DNA of 40,609 nt from an uncultured Clostridia bacterium (GCA_944391285.1 CALXSY010000017.1:1-40609); one strand, 5' to 3'; shown: positions 1 to 8,065, counted from the first letter of the stretch. A program made the numbers and translations. Notes: generated by a model not told the origin, from the letters alone.

Positions 1-1
1 T

Positions 2-127
2 CTAACGGAAATAAGTGAAGAATATATACAAAGAAAAGTTGATGAACTAAACAAACGCCCCAGAAAGTGCTTAGGGTTTAAAACGCCTTATGAAATTTAT
101 TTCTCTAAAGTGTTGCATTTGACTTGA
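2..127 (+). pseudogene. IS30-family transposase, C-terminal fragment (cut by window edge)
   Basis: The reading frame is open from base 2 to a TGA at 125-127 and encodes about 41 residues. It contains RPRKCLGFKTPYEIY, the typical C-terminal end of the IS30-family DDE transposase catalytic domain, where the last acidic region is followed by a conserved N/K-RPRK-LG-KTP segment. The rest of the gene lies left of the window, so I cannot say whether the element is intact. The bases after the stop (about 110-140) probably hold the terminal inverted repeat, but the other end is not visible. Family is recognised from the motif; activity is unknown. Confidence 0.85.
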
Positions 128-145
128 CAATTCAAGAAATAAAAA

Positions 146-172
146 AACGACCGTGTTAACGGTCGTTTTCAG
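146..172 (-). terminator. Rho-independent terminator for the papain-like hydrolase gene
   Basis: A perfect 9-bp stem (AACGACCGT / ACGGTCGTT, 146-154 with 159-167) closes a GTTA loop. On the minus strand it is followed by seven T (the A-run 141-147), just after the stop at 187. Confidence 0.85.
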
Positions 173-186
173 GAGGAGCACACTTT

Positions 187-720
187 TTATATATTTATCG
201 GGTAAGCTCGCAGCGGTCCTTCATATATAACTTTTGCTTTTGATAAAGTCAAAAAATCTTTCGGGGCAGTTACTCTTGGTAAGATATCCATTTCAATTGC
301 CTTATTTTCCACTAAAACATTTTTCACAAACTGGGAACAGTAAAAAGCTCGTTCCCGTTTTAAATCAATGCCTATTGCTGCCAAAAATAATCCCTCATAG
401 TTATAGCGGTACCAATCACGTTTAGCATACATTTCGTAAACAGCTTTTTTAATCGCCTCATAGCATTTTTCTCCAACCGGTATTTGCAGCACCATAATCC
501 GAGTGTTAGCAAAGCGCTTAAAGGTTCCAATATTGCGCCCCTCACAGACCAAACCTCCAATCAGCGGATCATAAGGATTTAACCGCCCAAAAGAAAACAT
601 AGTTTCCAAGGTTTCATCCAACGAAAGGGAGGAATGGTTGTAGCCGCTTTTAGTAAACAGTCCAATCAGCCTTGATAAAAAAGTTCCCGTCTGACTAATT
701 ACTATATAAATGTTCTTCAT
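187..720 (-). CDS. YiiX/YebB-like permuted papain-like hydrolase
   Basis: The 177-residue protein has no signal peptide or membrane segment. An early YNHSSLSLD motif (His about residue 28) and a late FYCSQFV motif (Cys about residue 130) are in the His-then-Cys order of circularly permuted NlpC/P60-papain amidases (YiiX/YebB, C92-like). Such enzymes cleave amide or thioester bonds in lipids or peptides; the substrate here is unknown. I chose the start at 720 rather than 735 because GGAGAC lies about 9 bases upstream of the ATG at 720 and inside the longer reading. It stands alone with its own terminator. Family assignment is likely; exact reaction is inference. Confidence 0.65.
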   Translation of the reverse strand: MKNIYIVISQTGTFLSRLIGLFTKSGYNHSSLSLDETLETMFSFGRLNPYDPLIGGLVCEGRNIGTFKRFANTRIMVLQIPVGEKCYEAIKKAVYEMYAKRDWYRYNYEGLFLAAIGIDLKRERAFYCSQFVKNVLVENKAIEMDILPRVTAPKDFLTLSKAKVIYEGPLRAYPINI

Positions 721-771
721 TAAAGTAGTCTCCATTAATAGTGTTGCAACCGCAAGGCAATCACCGGAAAT

Positions 772-1557
772 TTATTGTAAATTGAGCTTGTTTTTCAAAA
801 TATAGTTAGTGCCTAAGAAGCAGCCGGCAGAGATGAGGAAGTTGAAAATATTGGTTACTGTTAAAGCTATATTTTGAGCTCTCATTATACTCAAATAATT
901 GGTGTCGATACCCACCAAGCTGTCCCAAGGAACATTTATCATCAAAATACTGAAGATATTGGTGATTACAACATTTAAGATGATAAACACTACTGCCGAG
1001 ATAATACTGCGGTATTTGTAGGCAAAATTAAGCTGAGCTATCGCTAAAGAGAAGTAGATCATCAAAATGGCTCCCGTCAAACTCAAGAGACACATAAGCA
1101 AAAGATTAATCAGCGCCCACCATTGGTAAATATCCATCTGACCGATAGCTATAAAAAGTTCTTTATAAATCTCCCAGCGGAAAAACACCTGCCAGGCTCC
1201 GCCAATAGTAATCATGGTGATTCCTGCTACTATCGTGCCAAAAATTACATAAATGACTGAATTAATCAGCTTCGCCCAGATGATGGAAGAAGTCTTGACC
1301 GGCAGAGTCATGGTCAGATAGCCTTCATCGCCCAGCACATTGCGGCTGAAGCGGCGAATGGTGGTCAAGAGTGTTACTACTGCTACTGCCGTGCAAATGG
1401 CAGTAAAGAGAATGGCGATGCTGTTTTGCAAAAAGTCAGAAACATTTCTGCCCATGGTTAGGCTTAAAAGAATCGACAGAACTATCGCCAAAAAGTATAA
1501 CGGAAAAAGAGTTCTCCCGCAAGCTTTGAATTCGTATTTAAATAATTTAACTAGCAT
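772..1557 (-). CDS. ABC-2 type transporter permease (YtrA-module)
   Basis: The 261-residue protein has about six hydrophobic segments starting near residue 18, the usual size and topology of ABC-2 type permeases. It is the last gene of a three-gene minus-strand operon. Its start overlaps the ATPase gene by 7 bases and has GGAGG upstream. The order GntR regulator - ATPase - permease matches YtrA-type operons of Firmicutes, often induced by cell-envelope antibiotics. No ligand can be read from the sequence. Membrane location is certain; the exported substrate is unknown. Confidence 0.85.
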   Translation of the reverse strand: MLVKLFKYEFKACGRTLFPLYFLAIVLSILLSLTMGRNVSDFLQNSIAILFTAICTAVAVVTLLTTIRRFSRNVLGDEGYLTMTLPVKTSSIIWAKLINSVIYVIFGTIVAGITMITIGGAWQVFFRWEIYKELFIAIGQMDIYQWWALINLLLMCLLSLTGAILMIYFSLAIAQLNFAYKYRSIISAVVFIILNVVITNIFSILMINVPWDSLVGIDTNYLSIMRAQNIALTVTNIFNFLISAGCFLGTNYILKNKLNLQ

Positions 1558-2249
1558 TTGAATACCTCCCGGAATAACTGATCCACTGATTTACCGTGTT
1601 TAATACGCACATCGTCCACCGTTTCAAACAAATTGATCTCGCCTTTGTTGATAAACACCACTGCATCAAAAATTTGCTCTACATCGGCGATAAGATGGGT
1701 GGAGATGATGACGGTTGCCTCGGGGTTATAATTGCGCAGAATCGTCCGCAGGATATAATCTCTCGCCGCCGGGTCTACTCCGGCGATGGGTTCGTCTAAA
1801 ACATAAAGCTTAGCTTCTCTAGCCATGACCAAAATCAGCTGCACCTTTTCTTTGGTGCCTTTGGAGAGGGTTTTAAATTTCTGTTTCTCATCGATGTCCA
1901 AATCTTTCAGCATTTCATTGGCTTTCTGGCGGTTAAAGTCGGGGTAGAAATCCTCAAACATCTGTAAAATATCCTCGACCTTCATCCAATCGCTCAAATA
2001 ATTTTTGTCAGACAGATAGGAAACGATTTTTTTAGTTTCCAAGCCCGGCTTCATGCCGTTAACCAAAATACTGCCTGCACTGGGCTGCAAAAGCCCGTTA
2101 ATCAGCTTAATCAGCGTGGTTTTGCCGCTGCCGTTGGGTCCTAAGAGCCCGATAATCTGTCCCGGCTGGATAATCAGATTGATATTTTTCAAGGCTGTTT
2201 TTGAGCCGTAATTTTTGCTTAAGCCGTTACATTCTAAAATAGGGGTCAT
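1551..2249 (-). CDS. ABC transporter ATP-binding protein
   Basis: The 232-residue protein has Walker A GLLGPNGSGKTTLIK at about 34-48, a signature-like LSKGTKEKVQLIL near 129-141 (the degenerate LSxG seen in YtrB/CcmA-type exporters), Walker B KLYVLDEPIAGVDP and a switch His in ISTHLI. It energises the permease at 772-1557. The gene overlaps both neighbours: ATGA with the upstream regulator and 7 bases with the permease, so translation is probably coupled. Confidence 0.93.
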   Translation of the reverse strand: MTPILECNGLSKNYGSKTALKNINLIIQPGQIIGLLGPNGSGKTTLIKLINGLLQPSAGSILVNGMKPGLETKKIVSYLSDKNYLSDWMKVEDILQMFEDFYPDFNRQKANEMLKDLDIDEKQKFKTLSKGTKEKVQLILVMAREAKLYVLDEPIAGVDPAARDYILRTILRNYNPEATVIISTHLIADVEQIFDAVVFINKGEINLFETVDDVRIKHGKSVDQLFREVFKC

Positions 2250-2623
2250 TGTTGTTCCTCCTTTGAAGCCTTGGTATAGCTTTCGCTTACCAGAGTATTG
2301 ATTTCTGCAAGAGAGTAATGCAAGGCTTGCATTTCCTGCACATATTTTTTAGTAATATTCCTTGCCTGCTCATCTTTAGTAGTTTTAATGGTTTTAGCGT
2401 CCAAGCTGACAAATCTGCCGCTGGTGCGCTCGGTGTAAATCAAGCCTTCGCTTTCCAACTGCGCCAGCGCTCGCTGCATGGTGTTGGGATTGACCGCCAT
2501 CTGGGCGGCAAAATCCCTAACCGAGGGCAGTTTCTCACCGGGAGAAAAATCGCCGTTGATGATTCGGTCTTTAATATTATCCACAATTTGCAGATAAATT
2601 GGTTTATTGGCATCAAAGTCCAT
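2246..2623 (-). CDS. GntR-family regulator, YtrA subfamily
   Basis: The 125-residue protein has an N-terminal winged helix-turn-helix (PIYLQIVDNIKDRI...LPSVRDFA...NPNTMQRALAQLESEGLI) and only a short C-terminal helical tail, the YtrA architecture without a large effector domain. AAAGGAG precedes the ATG. It leads the ABC operon, and a perfect 18-bp-arm palindrome overlies its promoter, so it most likely represses its own operon and is released by an unknown signal. Confidence 0.9.
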   Translation of the reverse strand: MDFDANKPIYLQIVDNIKDRIINGDFSPGEKLPSVRDFAAQMAVNPNTMQRALAQLESEGLIYTERTSGRFVSLDAKTIKTTKDEQARNITKKYVQEMQALHYSLAEINTLVSESYTKASKEEQQ

Positions 2624-2640
2624 AAGAAAACTCCTTTCTC

Positions 2641-2680
2641 TGTGTATTATTGTATTAATTACTTAATACAATAATACACA
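2641..2680. promoter_or_regulatory. Palindromic operator of the first YtrA-like regulator
   Basis: The arms TGTGTATTATTGTATTAA (2641-2658) and its exact reverse complement (2663-2680) are separated by TTAC. The palindrome covers the -10 region of the minus-strand promoter and ends 18 bases upstream of the regulator start. Position and symmetry fit GntR/YtrA autorepression. Confidence 0.8.
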
Positions 2681-2699
2681 CTGTTTGCTCTTTTGTCAA
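2671..2699 (-). promoter_or_regulatory. Sigma-A-type promoter of the ytr-like operon
   Basis: On the minus strand TTGACA (2694-2699) is followed after 17 bases by TATTAT (2671-2676), a near-consensus promoter embedded in the palindromic operator. Confidence 0.85.
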
Positions 2700-2722
2700 C
2701 CCCTTTTTTTAATTTTTTCAAA

Positions 2723-2754
2723 AAAAATTAGCAGTCTTTTCTCAAAGACTGCTT
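2723..2754 (-). terminator. Rho-independent terminator of the cardiolipin synthase gene
   Basis: A perfect 10-bp stem AGCAGTCTTT / AAAGACTGCT (2731-2740 with 2745-2754) is followed on the minus strand by AATTTTTTTT, directly after the stop at 2759. Confidence 0.88.
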
Positions 2755-2758
2755 TTGG

Positions 2759-4228
2759 CTACATAACCGGCGAAAACAAGCGGCAAATTGATTGCCACAG
2801 GCGCCCGATGAAGGTTTTTCTGGCGATATCCTCAATTCTGACCGGACGGCATTCTTGGATATCTTCATAAAAAGTCTGATAAAGCTGATCTACTGTTTCA
2901 GCGTCGTAAATAAAGGCATTAATCTCCGAATTAAGCATAAAGCTGCGAATATCCATATTGGCTGTGCCGACGGAGACTATCTCCTTATCGACCAGCACCA
3001 TTTTAGAATGGATAAAGCCTTTTTCGTAAAAATGCACCTTAGCCCCGAATTTCAGCAATTCCTCCAGATAAGACAGCGATGCTATATGCACAAAATAATG
3101 GTCGCTTTTTTCCGGAAAGATTATACGCACATCGACTCCTGCCATCGCCGCCGATTTCAAGGCAGTCAGGATAGCTTCATCGGGAATAAAATAAGGGGTT
3201 TCGATATAAATGCTTTCCCGGGCTTGGGCGATGGCGTAAAAGTAGGCTTGGTAAATAGTTGCCGCCGGAGTATCGGCGCCGGAAGCCGCTATCTGCATGA
3301 TGCCGCTGCCCTTATGCTCCAATGGCGGGAAATATTTGCTCTCAATAAGCATTTCCTCGGTGCGCAGATACCAGCCCAAGGCAAAGATTACTTGCAGCAT
3401 ATACACTGCCGAGCCTCTGATACGCAGGTGAGTATCCCGCCAAAAGCCGAATTTGCGGCTTTTGTGCACATATTCATCGCCGATATTAATACCGCCCACA
3501 TAGCCTATTTCGCCGTCAATAACGCATATTTTACGGTGATCCCGATAGTTGAGGCTGAAGAAGATAGCCGGGAATTTTTCCTGGACAAAGGACACCACCT
3601 CACAGCCCGCCTGGCGCATTTCCTCTAAGTATTTGGGATTTAGATAAAGCTTCCAGGAGCCTAAATCGTCATAGAGAATCCGCACCTTAACGCCGTCTTG
3701 GGCTTTTTTTATTAAGACATCCCGTATTTTATCGGCTATCTCCGACTGGCGGATGATGAAATATTCCAGGTGAATATAATGCTTAGCATTCGCCAAATCC
3801 TTCAGCATCTGCGCAAATTTGCTTTCGCCTTCGGTAAAAATCATCACCTCATTATCAAAAGTAACCGGCGCTATGCCTGAGTTTAAAACCAATTTCATGA
3901 TACGGTAATCAGCCGGATCAAAATTTTCCTTTTCAAAGTTTAAGCTTTTTTTGAGCTCTTCTAAGCTGCTGGCATTGATAACCTTTTTAATCTCCTCATT
4001 GGACAAATAATGCCCAATTTTCTTTTTGACCTTCTCCCAGCGCCTTTTGCGCACATTTTTGCCGAACATCAGATAGAGCACGAACCCTACGCCCGGCAGC
4101 AGGGTAATAACCAAAATCCAGCTCAAAGTCTTTTGCGGATCACGGTTCTCCATGGAGATTAAGATGCAGATAAACAGGGTAAAAAAGACAAAGATGCTGA
4201 CAATAATGCCGGTCGGAAAAAAATGCAT
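2759..4228 (-). CDS. cls: Cardiolipin synthase (phospholipase D superfamily)
   Basis: The 489-residue protein makes cardiolipin by condensing two phosphatidylglycerol molecules at the membrane. Two N-terminal hydrophobic segments (about 5-25 and 35-55) precede two PLD catalytic motifs, HRKICVIDGEIGYVGG and HSKMVLVDKEIVSVGTAN, both with the intact HxKxxxxD signature. Length and layout match the ClsA type. The start is supported by AAAGGAG upstream. It is a single-gene unit with its own promoter and terminator. Confidence 0.95.
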   Translation of the reverse strand: MHFFPTGIIVSIFVFFTLFICILISMENRDPQKTLSWILVITLLPGVGFVLYLMFGKNVRKRRWEKVKKKIGHYLSNEEIKKVINASSLEELKKSLNFEKENFDPADYRIMKLVLNSGIAPVTFDNEVMIFTEGESKFAQMLKDLANAKHYIHLEYFIIRQSEIADKIRDVLIKKAQDGVKVRILYDDLGSWKLYLNPKYLEEMRQAGCEVVSFVQEKFPAIFFSLNYRDHRKICVIDGEIGYVGGINIGDEYVHKSRKFGFWRDTHLRIRGSAVYMLQVIFALGWYLRTEEMLIESKYFPPLEHKGSGIMQIAASGADTPAATIYQAYFYAIAQARESIYIETPYFIPDEAILTALKSAAMAGVDVRIIFPEKSDHYFVHIASLSYLEELLKFGAKVHFYEKGFIHSKMVLVDKEIVSVGTANMDIRSFMLNSEINAFIYDAETVDQLYQTFYEDIQECRPVRIEDIARKTFIGRLWQSICRLFSPVM

Positions 4229-4264
4229 GGGTTTGCTCCTTTCTTTAAGGTTTATTTATGATAA

Positions 4265-4293
4265 ATTATAGCATTTTTTGCCTCTCTCCGCAA
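4265..4293 (-). promoter_or_regulatory. Probable promoter of cls
   Basis: On the minus strand a TGC-extended TATAAT (4265-4270) lies 17 bases from TTGCGG (4288-4293), about 40 bases ahead of the cls start. Confidence 0.55.
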
Positions 4294-4330
4294 GTCAAGG
4301 CTTAAGCTATAGTATATGAAAATATAGAAA

Positions 4331-4352
4331 AAATGCGCAGAAATGCGCATTT
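4331..4352 (-). terminator. Terminator of the metal-resistance operon
   Basis: A 9-bp stem AAATGCGCA / TGCGCATTT (4331-4339 with 4344-4352), loop GAAA, is followed on the minus strand by TTTTTTCTAT. It ends the operon whose last stop is at 4363. Confidence 0.8.
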
Positions 4353-4362
4353 TATTTTACCC

Positions 4363-6243
4363 CTAATTGGGATTTATTATTTTATCTTTAAGCTTTTTAA
4401 TATTTAAAAGCCGCATGGAGTTAGCAATGGCGATAACGGAAACTCCGACATCGGCAAATACTGCTTCCCACATGTTAGAGATACCAAAAGCAGTCAAAAT
4501 CAAGAACACTCCCTTTACGCCCAAAGCGAAAACAATATTGCTTCTAACGATAAAGGCTGTCCTTTTTGCCAAAGCTACCGCCAAAGGAATTTTTCTGATA
4601 TCATCATCCATGATGACGATATCCGCCGCTTCCACAGCGGCATCACTGCCCATAGCGCCCATGGCTATGCCGCAGTCTGCCAAAGCTAAAACCGGAGCGT
4701 CATTGATACCGTCGCCGGTATAAATGATACTGCCCTTTTGCTCATATTCCTTTTTCAGCTCGGCAAATATTTCCACCTTATCCGCCGGCATTAGCTCGCT
4801 GTAAACCCGTTTGATGCCCAGCTCCTCCGCCGCTTGTACGGCAACAGCTTTTTTATCGCCGCTTAAAACAGCGCTGTCTTTAACGCCCAAGCTCTCTAAA
4901 AGCTTGATTGCCTCTTTAGCCTCGCTTTTTAAAGCGTCGTTAAAACTGATTACGCCTAAATATTCACCGTCCGCCGCCAGATAAACTGCGGTGGCAGCCA
5001 ATTCCTCGGGGTTTAAATTTAACGAATGCATCAGCTTGATATTGCCGGCATAGATAGTTTTGCCCTTTGCCACGGTTTTTACTCCCAAACCCGGCAGTTC
5101 TTCGTTTTCGCTGATAATATTACTGTCGATATTTTGCCCGTATTCTTTGCGGATTGCCTCTGCCAAAGGATGAGACGAATAGCACTCCGCCCAAGCGGCT
5201 AATTCCAATAATTCTGCTTCATCTCCCTTTTGCGGCAGGATTTGCTCGATAGCAAATTCTCCTTGGCTCAGGGTTCCGGTTTTGTCAAAAACAGCCGTCC
5301 GGCATTTGGCCAAGACTTCCAGATAATTGCTGCCTTTGATCATAATACCCTCTTTTGCCGCCGCTCCGATACCGCTGAAAAAGCCTAACGGCACCGAAAT
5401 AACCAAGGCACAAGGACAAGAAATGACCAAGAAGATTAATGCTCTTCTAAACCATTCGCTGAAATGCTCAAAGCCTACAAAAATCGGCGGCACAAAGGCT
5501 AAGGCTAACGCCGAAATAACCACCGCCGGCGTATAATAACGGGCAAAGCGAGTGATAAAACGCTCGGTCGGCGCTTTTTGTGATGCTGCATTTTCTACCA
5601 GCTCCAATATTTTTGCTACGGTGGAATCACTGTAAACCTTGCTGACACGAATTTTTAACGAGCCGTTTTGGTTGATACAGCCGCTTACCACTTCATCGCC
5701 CTCATAAACAGCTCGGGGCATCGCTTCGCCGGTCAAGGCTTTGGTGTCTAAAGAGGACGCACCTTCAATGATTACGCCGTCCAAGGGCACCTTCTCGCCG
5801 GGAGCTACTAAAATGATTTCGCCTACTTCTACCTCTTCCGGCTCGACGGTTATTAATTCACCCTGGCGGTAAACATTGGCGCTCTCCGGCTGGATATTCA
5901 TCATCTCGGTAATGGAAGCCCGGGAACGGTTGACGGCATAATGCTCGAAAAATTCGCCCAGCTGGGCAAAGAGCATGACAAACACGCCTTCCGGATACTC
6001 GCCGATAGCAAAGGCGCCGATGGTGGCAATGCTCATCAAAAAGTTTTCGTCGAAAACCTGTCCTCTGAAAATATTGCTCAGGGCTTCTTTTAAAACGCCA
6101 AACCCCACCAGCAGATAGGCGGCAAAAAACAAGACCAGCTGAACATAGCCTTCCGGCATTAAAAGTCCTGCAACAAATATCCCTGCCGCCAAAGCTATTT
6201 GACCTAATTTTCTTTTTTGTGCTCTGCTCATAGGATACTGCAC
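4363..6243 (-). CDS. Zn/Cd/Pb-type P1B ATPase without N-terminal HMA domain
   Basis: The 626-residue metal efflux ATPase has the actuator TGEA at about 171, the metal-binding SCPC motif at about 275-278, phosphorylation site DKTGT at about 320, an SSHPLAEA nucleotide-binding motif and GDGINDAP near the C-terminus. The last helix has the FADVGVSV aspartate typical of P1B-2 (Zn/Cd/Pb) pumps such as CadA/ZntA. The usual N-terminal HMA domain is missing and is encoded as the separate upstream ORF. The GTG at 6243 overlaps that ORF by 16 bases; an ATG at 6231 overlaps it by 4 (ATGA) and may be the real start. Cadmium/zinc specificity is inferred from family and the linked sensor. Confidence 0.93.
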   Translation of the reverse strand: MQYPMSRAQKRKLGQIALAAGIFVAGLLMPEGYVQLVLFFAAYLLVGFGVLKEALSNIFRGQVFDENFLMSIATIGAFAIGEYPEGVFVMLFAQLGEFFEHYAVNRSRASITEMMNIQPESANVYRQGELITVEPEEVEVGEIILVAPGEKVPLDGVIIEGASSLDTKALTGEAMPRAVYEGDEVVSGCINQNGSLKIRVSKVYSDSTVAKILELVENAASQKAPTERFITRFARYYTPAVVISALALAFVPPIFVGFEHFSEWFRRALIFLVISCPCALVISVPLGFFSGIGAAAKEGIMIKGSNYLEVLAKCRTAVFDKTGTLSQGEFAIEQILPQKGDEAELLELAAWAECYSSHPLAEAIRKEYGQNIDSNIISENEELPGLGVKTVAKGKTIYAGNIKLMHSLNLNPEELAATAVYLAADGEYLGVISFNDALKSEAKEAIKLLESLGVKDSAVLSGDKKAVAVQAAEELGIKRVYSELMPADKVEIFAELKKEYEQKGSIIYTGDGINDAPVLALADCGIAMGAMGSDAAVEAADIVIMDDDIRKIPLAVALAKRTAFIVRSNIVFALGVKGVFLILTAFGISNMWEAVFADVGVSVIAIANSMRLLNIKKLKDKIINPN

Positions 6244-6443
6244 GCCCTGTCAACCTTTTGGCAGGCTTTTTTAGCTTCCGCTAAAATTTCTGCTTCTTTG
6301 CTTTCGTCATATTCTAAGGTTAATTTCTGGGTCATAAAGCTGATATTTGCCGAAATAACCCCGGGAATTTTTTGGATAGCCTGCTCCATTTTGGCGGCAC
6401 AATTGGCACAGTCTAAGTTTTGCATTTTAAATGTTTTTTTCAT
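6228..6443 (-). CDS. Free-standing heavy-metal-associated (HMA) domain protein
   Basis: This 71-residue protein is a single ferredoxin-like HMA fold with metal ligands in MQNLDCANCAAKME (CxxC about residues 12-15). HMA domains deliver or sense soft metal ions; here it probably works in trans with the P1B ATPase that lacks its own HMA domain. The two ORFs overlap, so expression is coupled. The LDCANC context is closer to Zn/Cd CadA-type domains than to MTCxxC copper chaperones. Confidence 0.88.
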   Translation of the reverse strand: MKKTFKMQNLDCANCAAKMEQAIQKIPGVISANISFMTQKLTLEYDESKEAEILAEAKKACQKVDRACSIL

Positions 6444-6473
6444 CGTTCATTTCTCCTTTTTTCTGATAAATTT

Positions 6474-6833
6474 TTACTCTTCTGATAAATGCTCCATACC
6501 TTGATTGATAATGGTTCGCACATGCTCATCTGCCAGGGAATAGATAATGCTTTTGCCGTCCCGGCGGTATTTGACCAATTTAGCCTGCTTCAACACTCTC
6601 AGCTGATGGGAAATAGCTGACTGGCTGACATTTAAAATTTGGGCAATATCGCAGACGCACATTTCCGACTCAAAAAGCAGATACAAAATGCGGATTCTGG
6701 TGCTGTCGCCGAATACTTTATATAATTCGGCTAAATCATACAGTATTTCTTCGTCGGGAGTGATAGCTTTAAGATGCTCTATCAGCTCCGGATGCTGATG
6801 ATTGGTTTCACAATAAGGCATTTGTTCTTCCAT
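6474..6833 (-). CDS. ArsR/SmtB-family metal-sensing repressor
   Basis: The 119-residue protein has a winged helix (SQSAISHQLRVLKQAKLV recognition region) and two recognisable metal sites. CVCD at 59-62, with Cys8 available, resembles the CadC alpha-3N Cd/Pb site. D102-x-H104-x10-H115-x2-E118 reproduces the SmtB/CzrA alpha-5 zinc site. The start at 6833 is chosen because AAAGGAG sits 8 bases before it, inside the longer reading from 6857. It probably represses the HMA-ATPase operon until Cd, Pb or Zn binds; the operator lies just upstream. Confidence 0.93.
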   Translation of the reverse strand: MEEQMPYCETNHQHPELIEHLKAITPDEEILYDLAELYKVFGDSTRIRILYLLFESEMCVCDIAQILNVSQSAISHQLRVLKQAKLVKYRRDGKSIIYSLADEHVRTIINQGMEHLSEE

Positions 6834-6852
6834 ACAATCACTCCTTTTTTCT

Positions 6853-6878
6853 AACATATGAACATTTGTTCATATGTT
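6853..6878. promoter_or_regulatory. SmtB/CadC-type 12-2-12 operator
   Basis: AACATATGAACA-TT-TGTTCATATGTT is a perfect inverted repeat with 12-base arms, matching the classical SmtB/CadC/ZiaR operator (TGAAca..tgTTCA core). It lies between the -10 region and the start codon of the ArsR gene. Confidence 0.9.
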
Positions 6879-6881
6879 TAT

Positions 6882-6908
6882 ATTATACCCGTTCTTGGCA
6901 TTTGTCAA
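6882..6908 (-). promoter_or_regulatory. Promoter of the metal-resistance operon
   Basis: On the minus strand TTGACA (6903-6908) is followed by TATAAT after 15 bases (or TAATAT after 17), immediately upstream of the 12-2-12 operator, so a bound repressor would block initiation. Confidence 0.7.
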
Positions 6909-6949
6909 GACCTTTTTTTAATTTTTTCTTACTTTTTATCATTTTCGCA

Positions 6950-6978
6950 CAAAAAAACACGCTTTTTAAAAGCGTGTT
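6950..6978 (-). terminator. Terminator after crcB
   Basis: The stem AACACGCTT / AAGCGTGTT (6956-6964 with 6970-6978) is followed by a T-run on the minus strand, beginning right after the crcB stop at 6979. Confidence 0.85.
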
Positions 6979-7341
6979 CTATCTTACCATATTTTCGCCC
7001 GCCAATACAGCCAAAAGACACAAAGCCACGCTGGCTATCATATAAAAAAGGGCAAAAGCAATTTTGCCATTCTGCAGCATTTGCAGGCTATCTAAAGAAA
7101 AGGTTGAAAAGGTAGTAAATCCGCCGCACAAGCCTACCTTTAAAAAAAGCATCGCTTGAGCATTGACGTTATATTTAGCCGCCCAGCCGCTCAAAATGCC
7201 GATTAATAACGCTCCGGCAATATTAATAAAAAAGGTAGCGGGAATATTTATCCGCCCTGCCAAAGCCACTCCCAGCCAATAGCGCAGATTGGCGCCGATA
7301 AAGCCGCCCAAACCGACCATTAAACTACTCAGCATCATCAT
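6979..7341 (-). CDS. crcB: Fluoride channel CrcB/Fluc
   Basis: The 120-residue protein has four hydrophobic helices and the two family hallmarks: GGFIGANLRYWLG near the N-terminus and GLCGGFTTFSTFS in the third helix. CrcB proteins form dual-topology dimers that export fluoride. The gene overlaps the upstream pseudouridine synthase by 17 bases and is probably co-transcribed. No fluoride riboswitch is seen because there is no leader between the two genes. A later start at the second or third Met is possible. Confidence 0.93.
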   Translation of the reverse strand: MMMLSSLMVGLGGFIGANLRYWLGVALAGRINIPATFFINIAGALLIGILSGWAAKYNVNAQAMLFLKVGLCGGFTTFSTFSLDSLQMLQNGKIAFALFYMIASVALCLLAVLAGENMVR

Positions 7342-8008
7342 TCCTCATTTCTTTAAATAAATTCCACGGATAAGTATCCATATCCGGTTTTTGCACAAAA
7401 GTCAGCATTTCACCGCTTTTAGGGTGCTTGAAGGTCAATTCGCAGGCAAAAAGAGCGCATTTAGCGTGATTATCCTTGCTGCCGTATTTGCCGTCGCCTG
7501 CCAAGGGAAACCCACGGCTGGCAAACTGCACTCTGATTTGGTGGGTACGTCCGGTTTGCAGATGTATTTCCGCTAGGGAATAATCCCCCTTTTCATTCAG
7601 CGCCCGTGCGATAATCCGATAGCTTAAAATAGCTTCTTTAGCGCCTTTGCGTTTATTTTTCACCACAAAAACCTTATTTTGCCGACCGTCTTTAAATAAA
7701 TAATCCTGCCAAGTATCTTCATCAGCCACTTCGCCCTCTGCCGCCGCCAAATAAACTTTTTCAAAAGCACCATCGGTGATTTGCTTAGATAAATTTTTAG
7801 CGGCAAGGGGAGTTTTAGCTGCGACCATCAATCCTGCCGTATTGACATCTAAACGATGCACTAGACCTACATAATTCTCCTTGCCCCAGTATTGGTGCAA
7901 GAGCTCAGTGATATTAGGGCTTCCGCCTTCTGTAAAAACTCCCGGAGGTTTTAGGAAAATGATGATTTCTTTATCCTCAAAAACTACGGTAATATTATTA
8001 TTTGGCAT
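7325..8008 (-). CDS. RluA-family RNA pseudouridine synthase
   Basis: The 227-residue enzyme isomerises uridine to pseudouridine in rRNA or tRNA. The catalytic motif GLVHRLDVNTAGLMV (Asp54) and a C-terminal LQTGRTHQIRVQFASRGFPLAGDGKYG motif (split here as LQTGRTHQIRVQF and PLAGDGKYG) are present. It lacks the N-terminal S4 domain of RluC/RluD, so it is a short RluA/YlyB-like member and the target nucleotide cannot be assigned. It is transcribed divergently from rlmH. Confidence 0.93.
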   Translation of the reverse strand: MPNNNITVVFEDKEIIIFLKPPGVFTEGGSPNITELLHQYWGKENYVGLVHRLDVNTAGLMVAAKTPLAAKNLSKQITDGAFEKVYLAAAEGEVADEDTWQDYLFKDGRQNKVFVVKNKRKGAKEAILSYRIIARALNEKGDYSLAEIHLQTGRTHQIRVQFASRGFPLAGDGKYGSKDNHAKCALFACELTFKHPKSGEMLTFVQKPDMDTYPWNLFKEMRNDDAE

Positions 8009-8036
8009 AAAATTTCTCCTTTAATGCAAATATATC

Positions 8037-8065
8037 TTGGTTGTCCGCCTCCTTTGTGCTATAAT
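8037..8065 (+). promoter_or_regulatory. Promoter of rlmH
   Basis: TTGGTT (8037-8042), a 17-base spacer and a TGC-extended TATAAT (8060-8065) lie about 18 bases ahead of the rlmH start. Confidence 0.6.

Noticed and set aside
2792-3628. 278-residue plus-strand open frame
   Set aside because: It lies opposite cardiolipin synthase, has no ribosome site and no recognisable domain; the minus-strand protein is clearly real.
5858-6253. 131-residue minus-strand open frame
   Set aside because: Out-of-frame shadow of the P1B ATPase; Arg/Cys-rich with no family resemblance.
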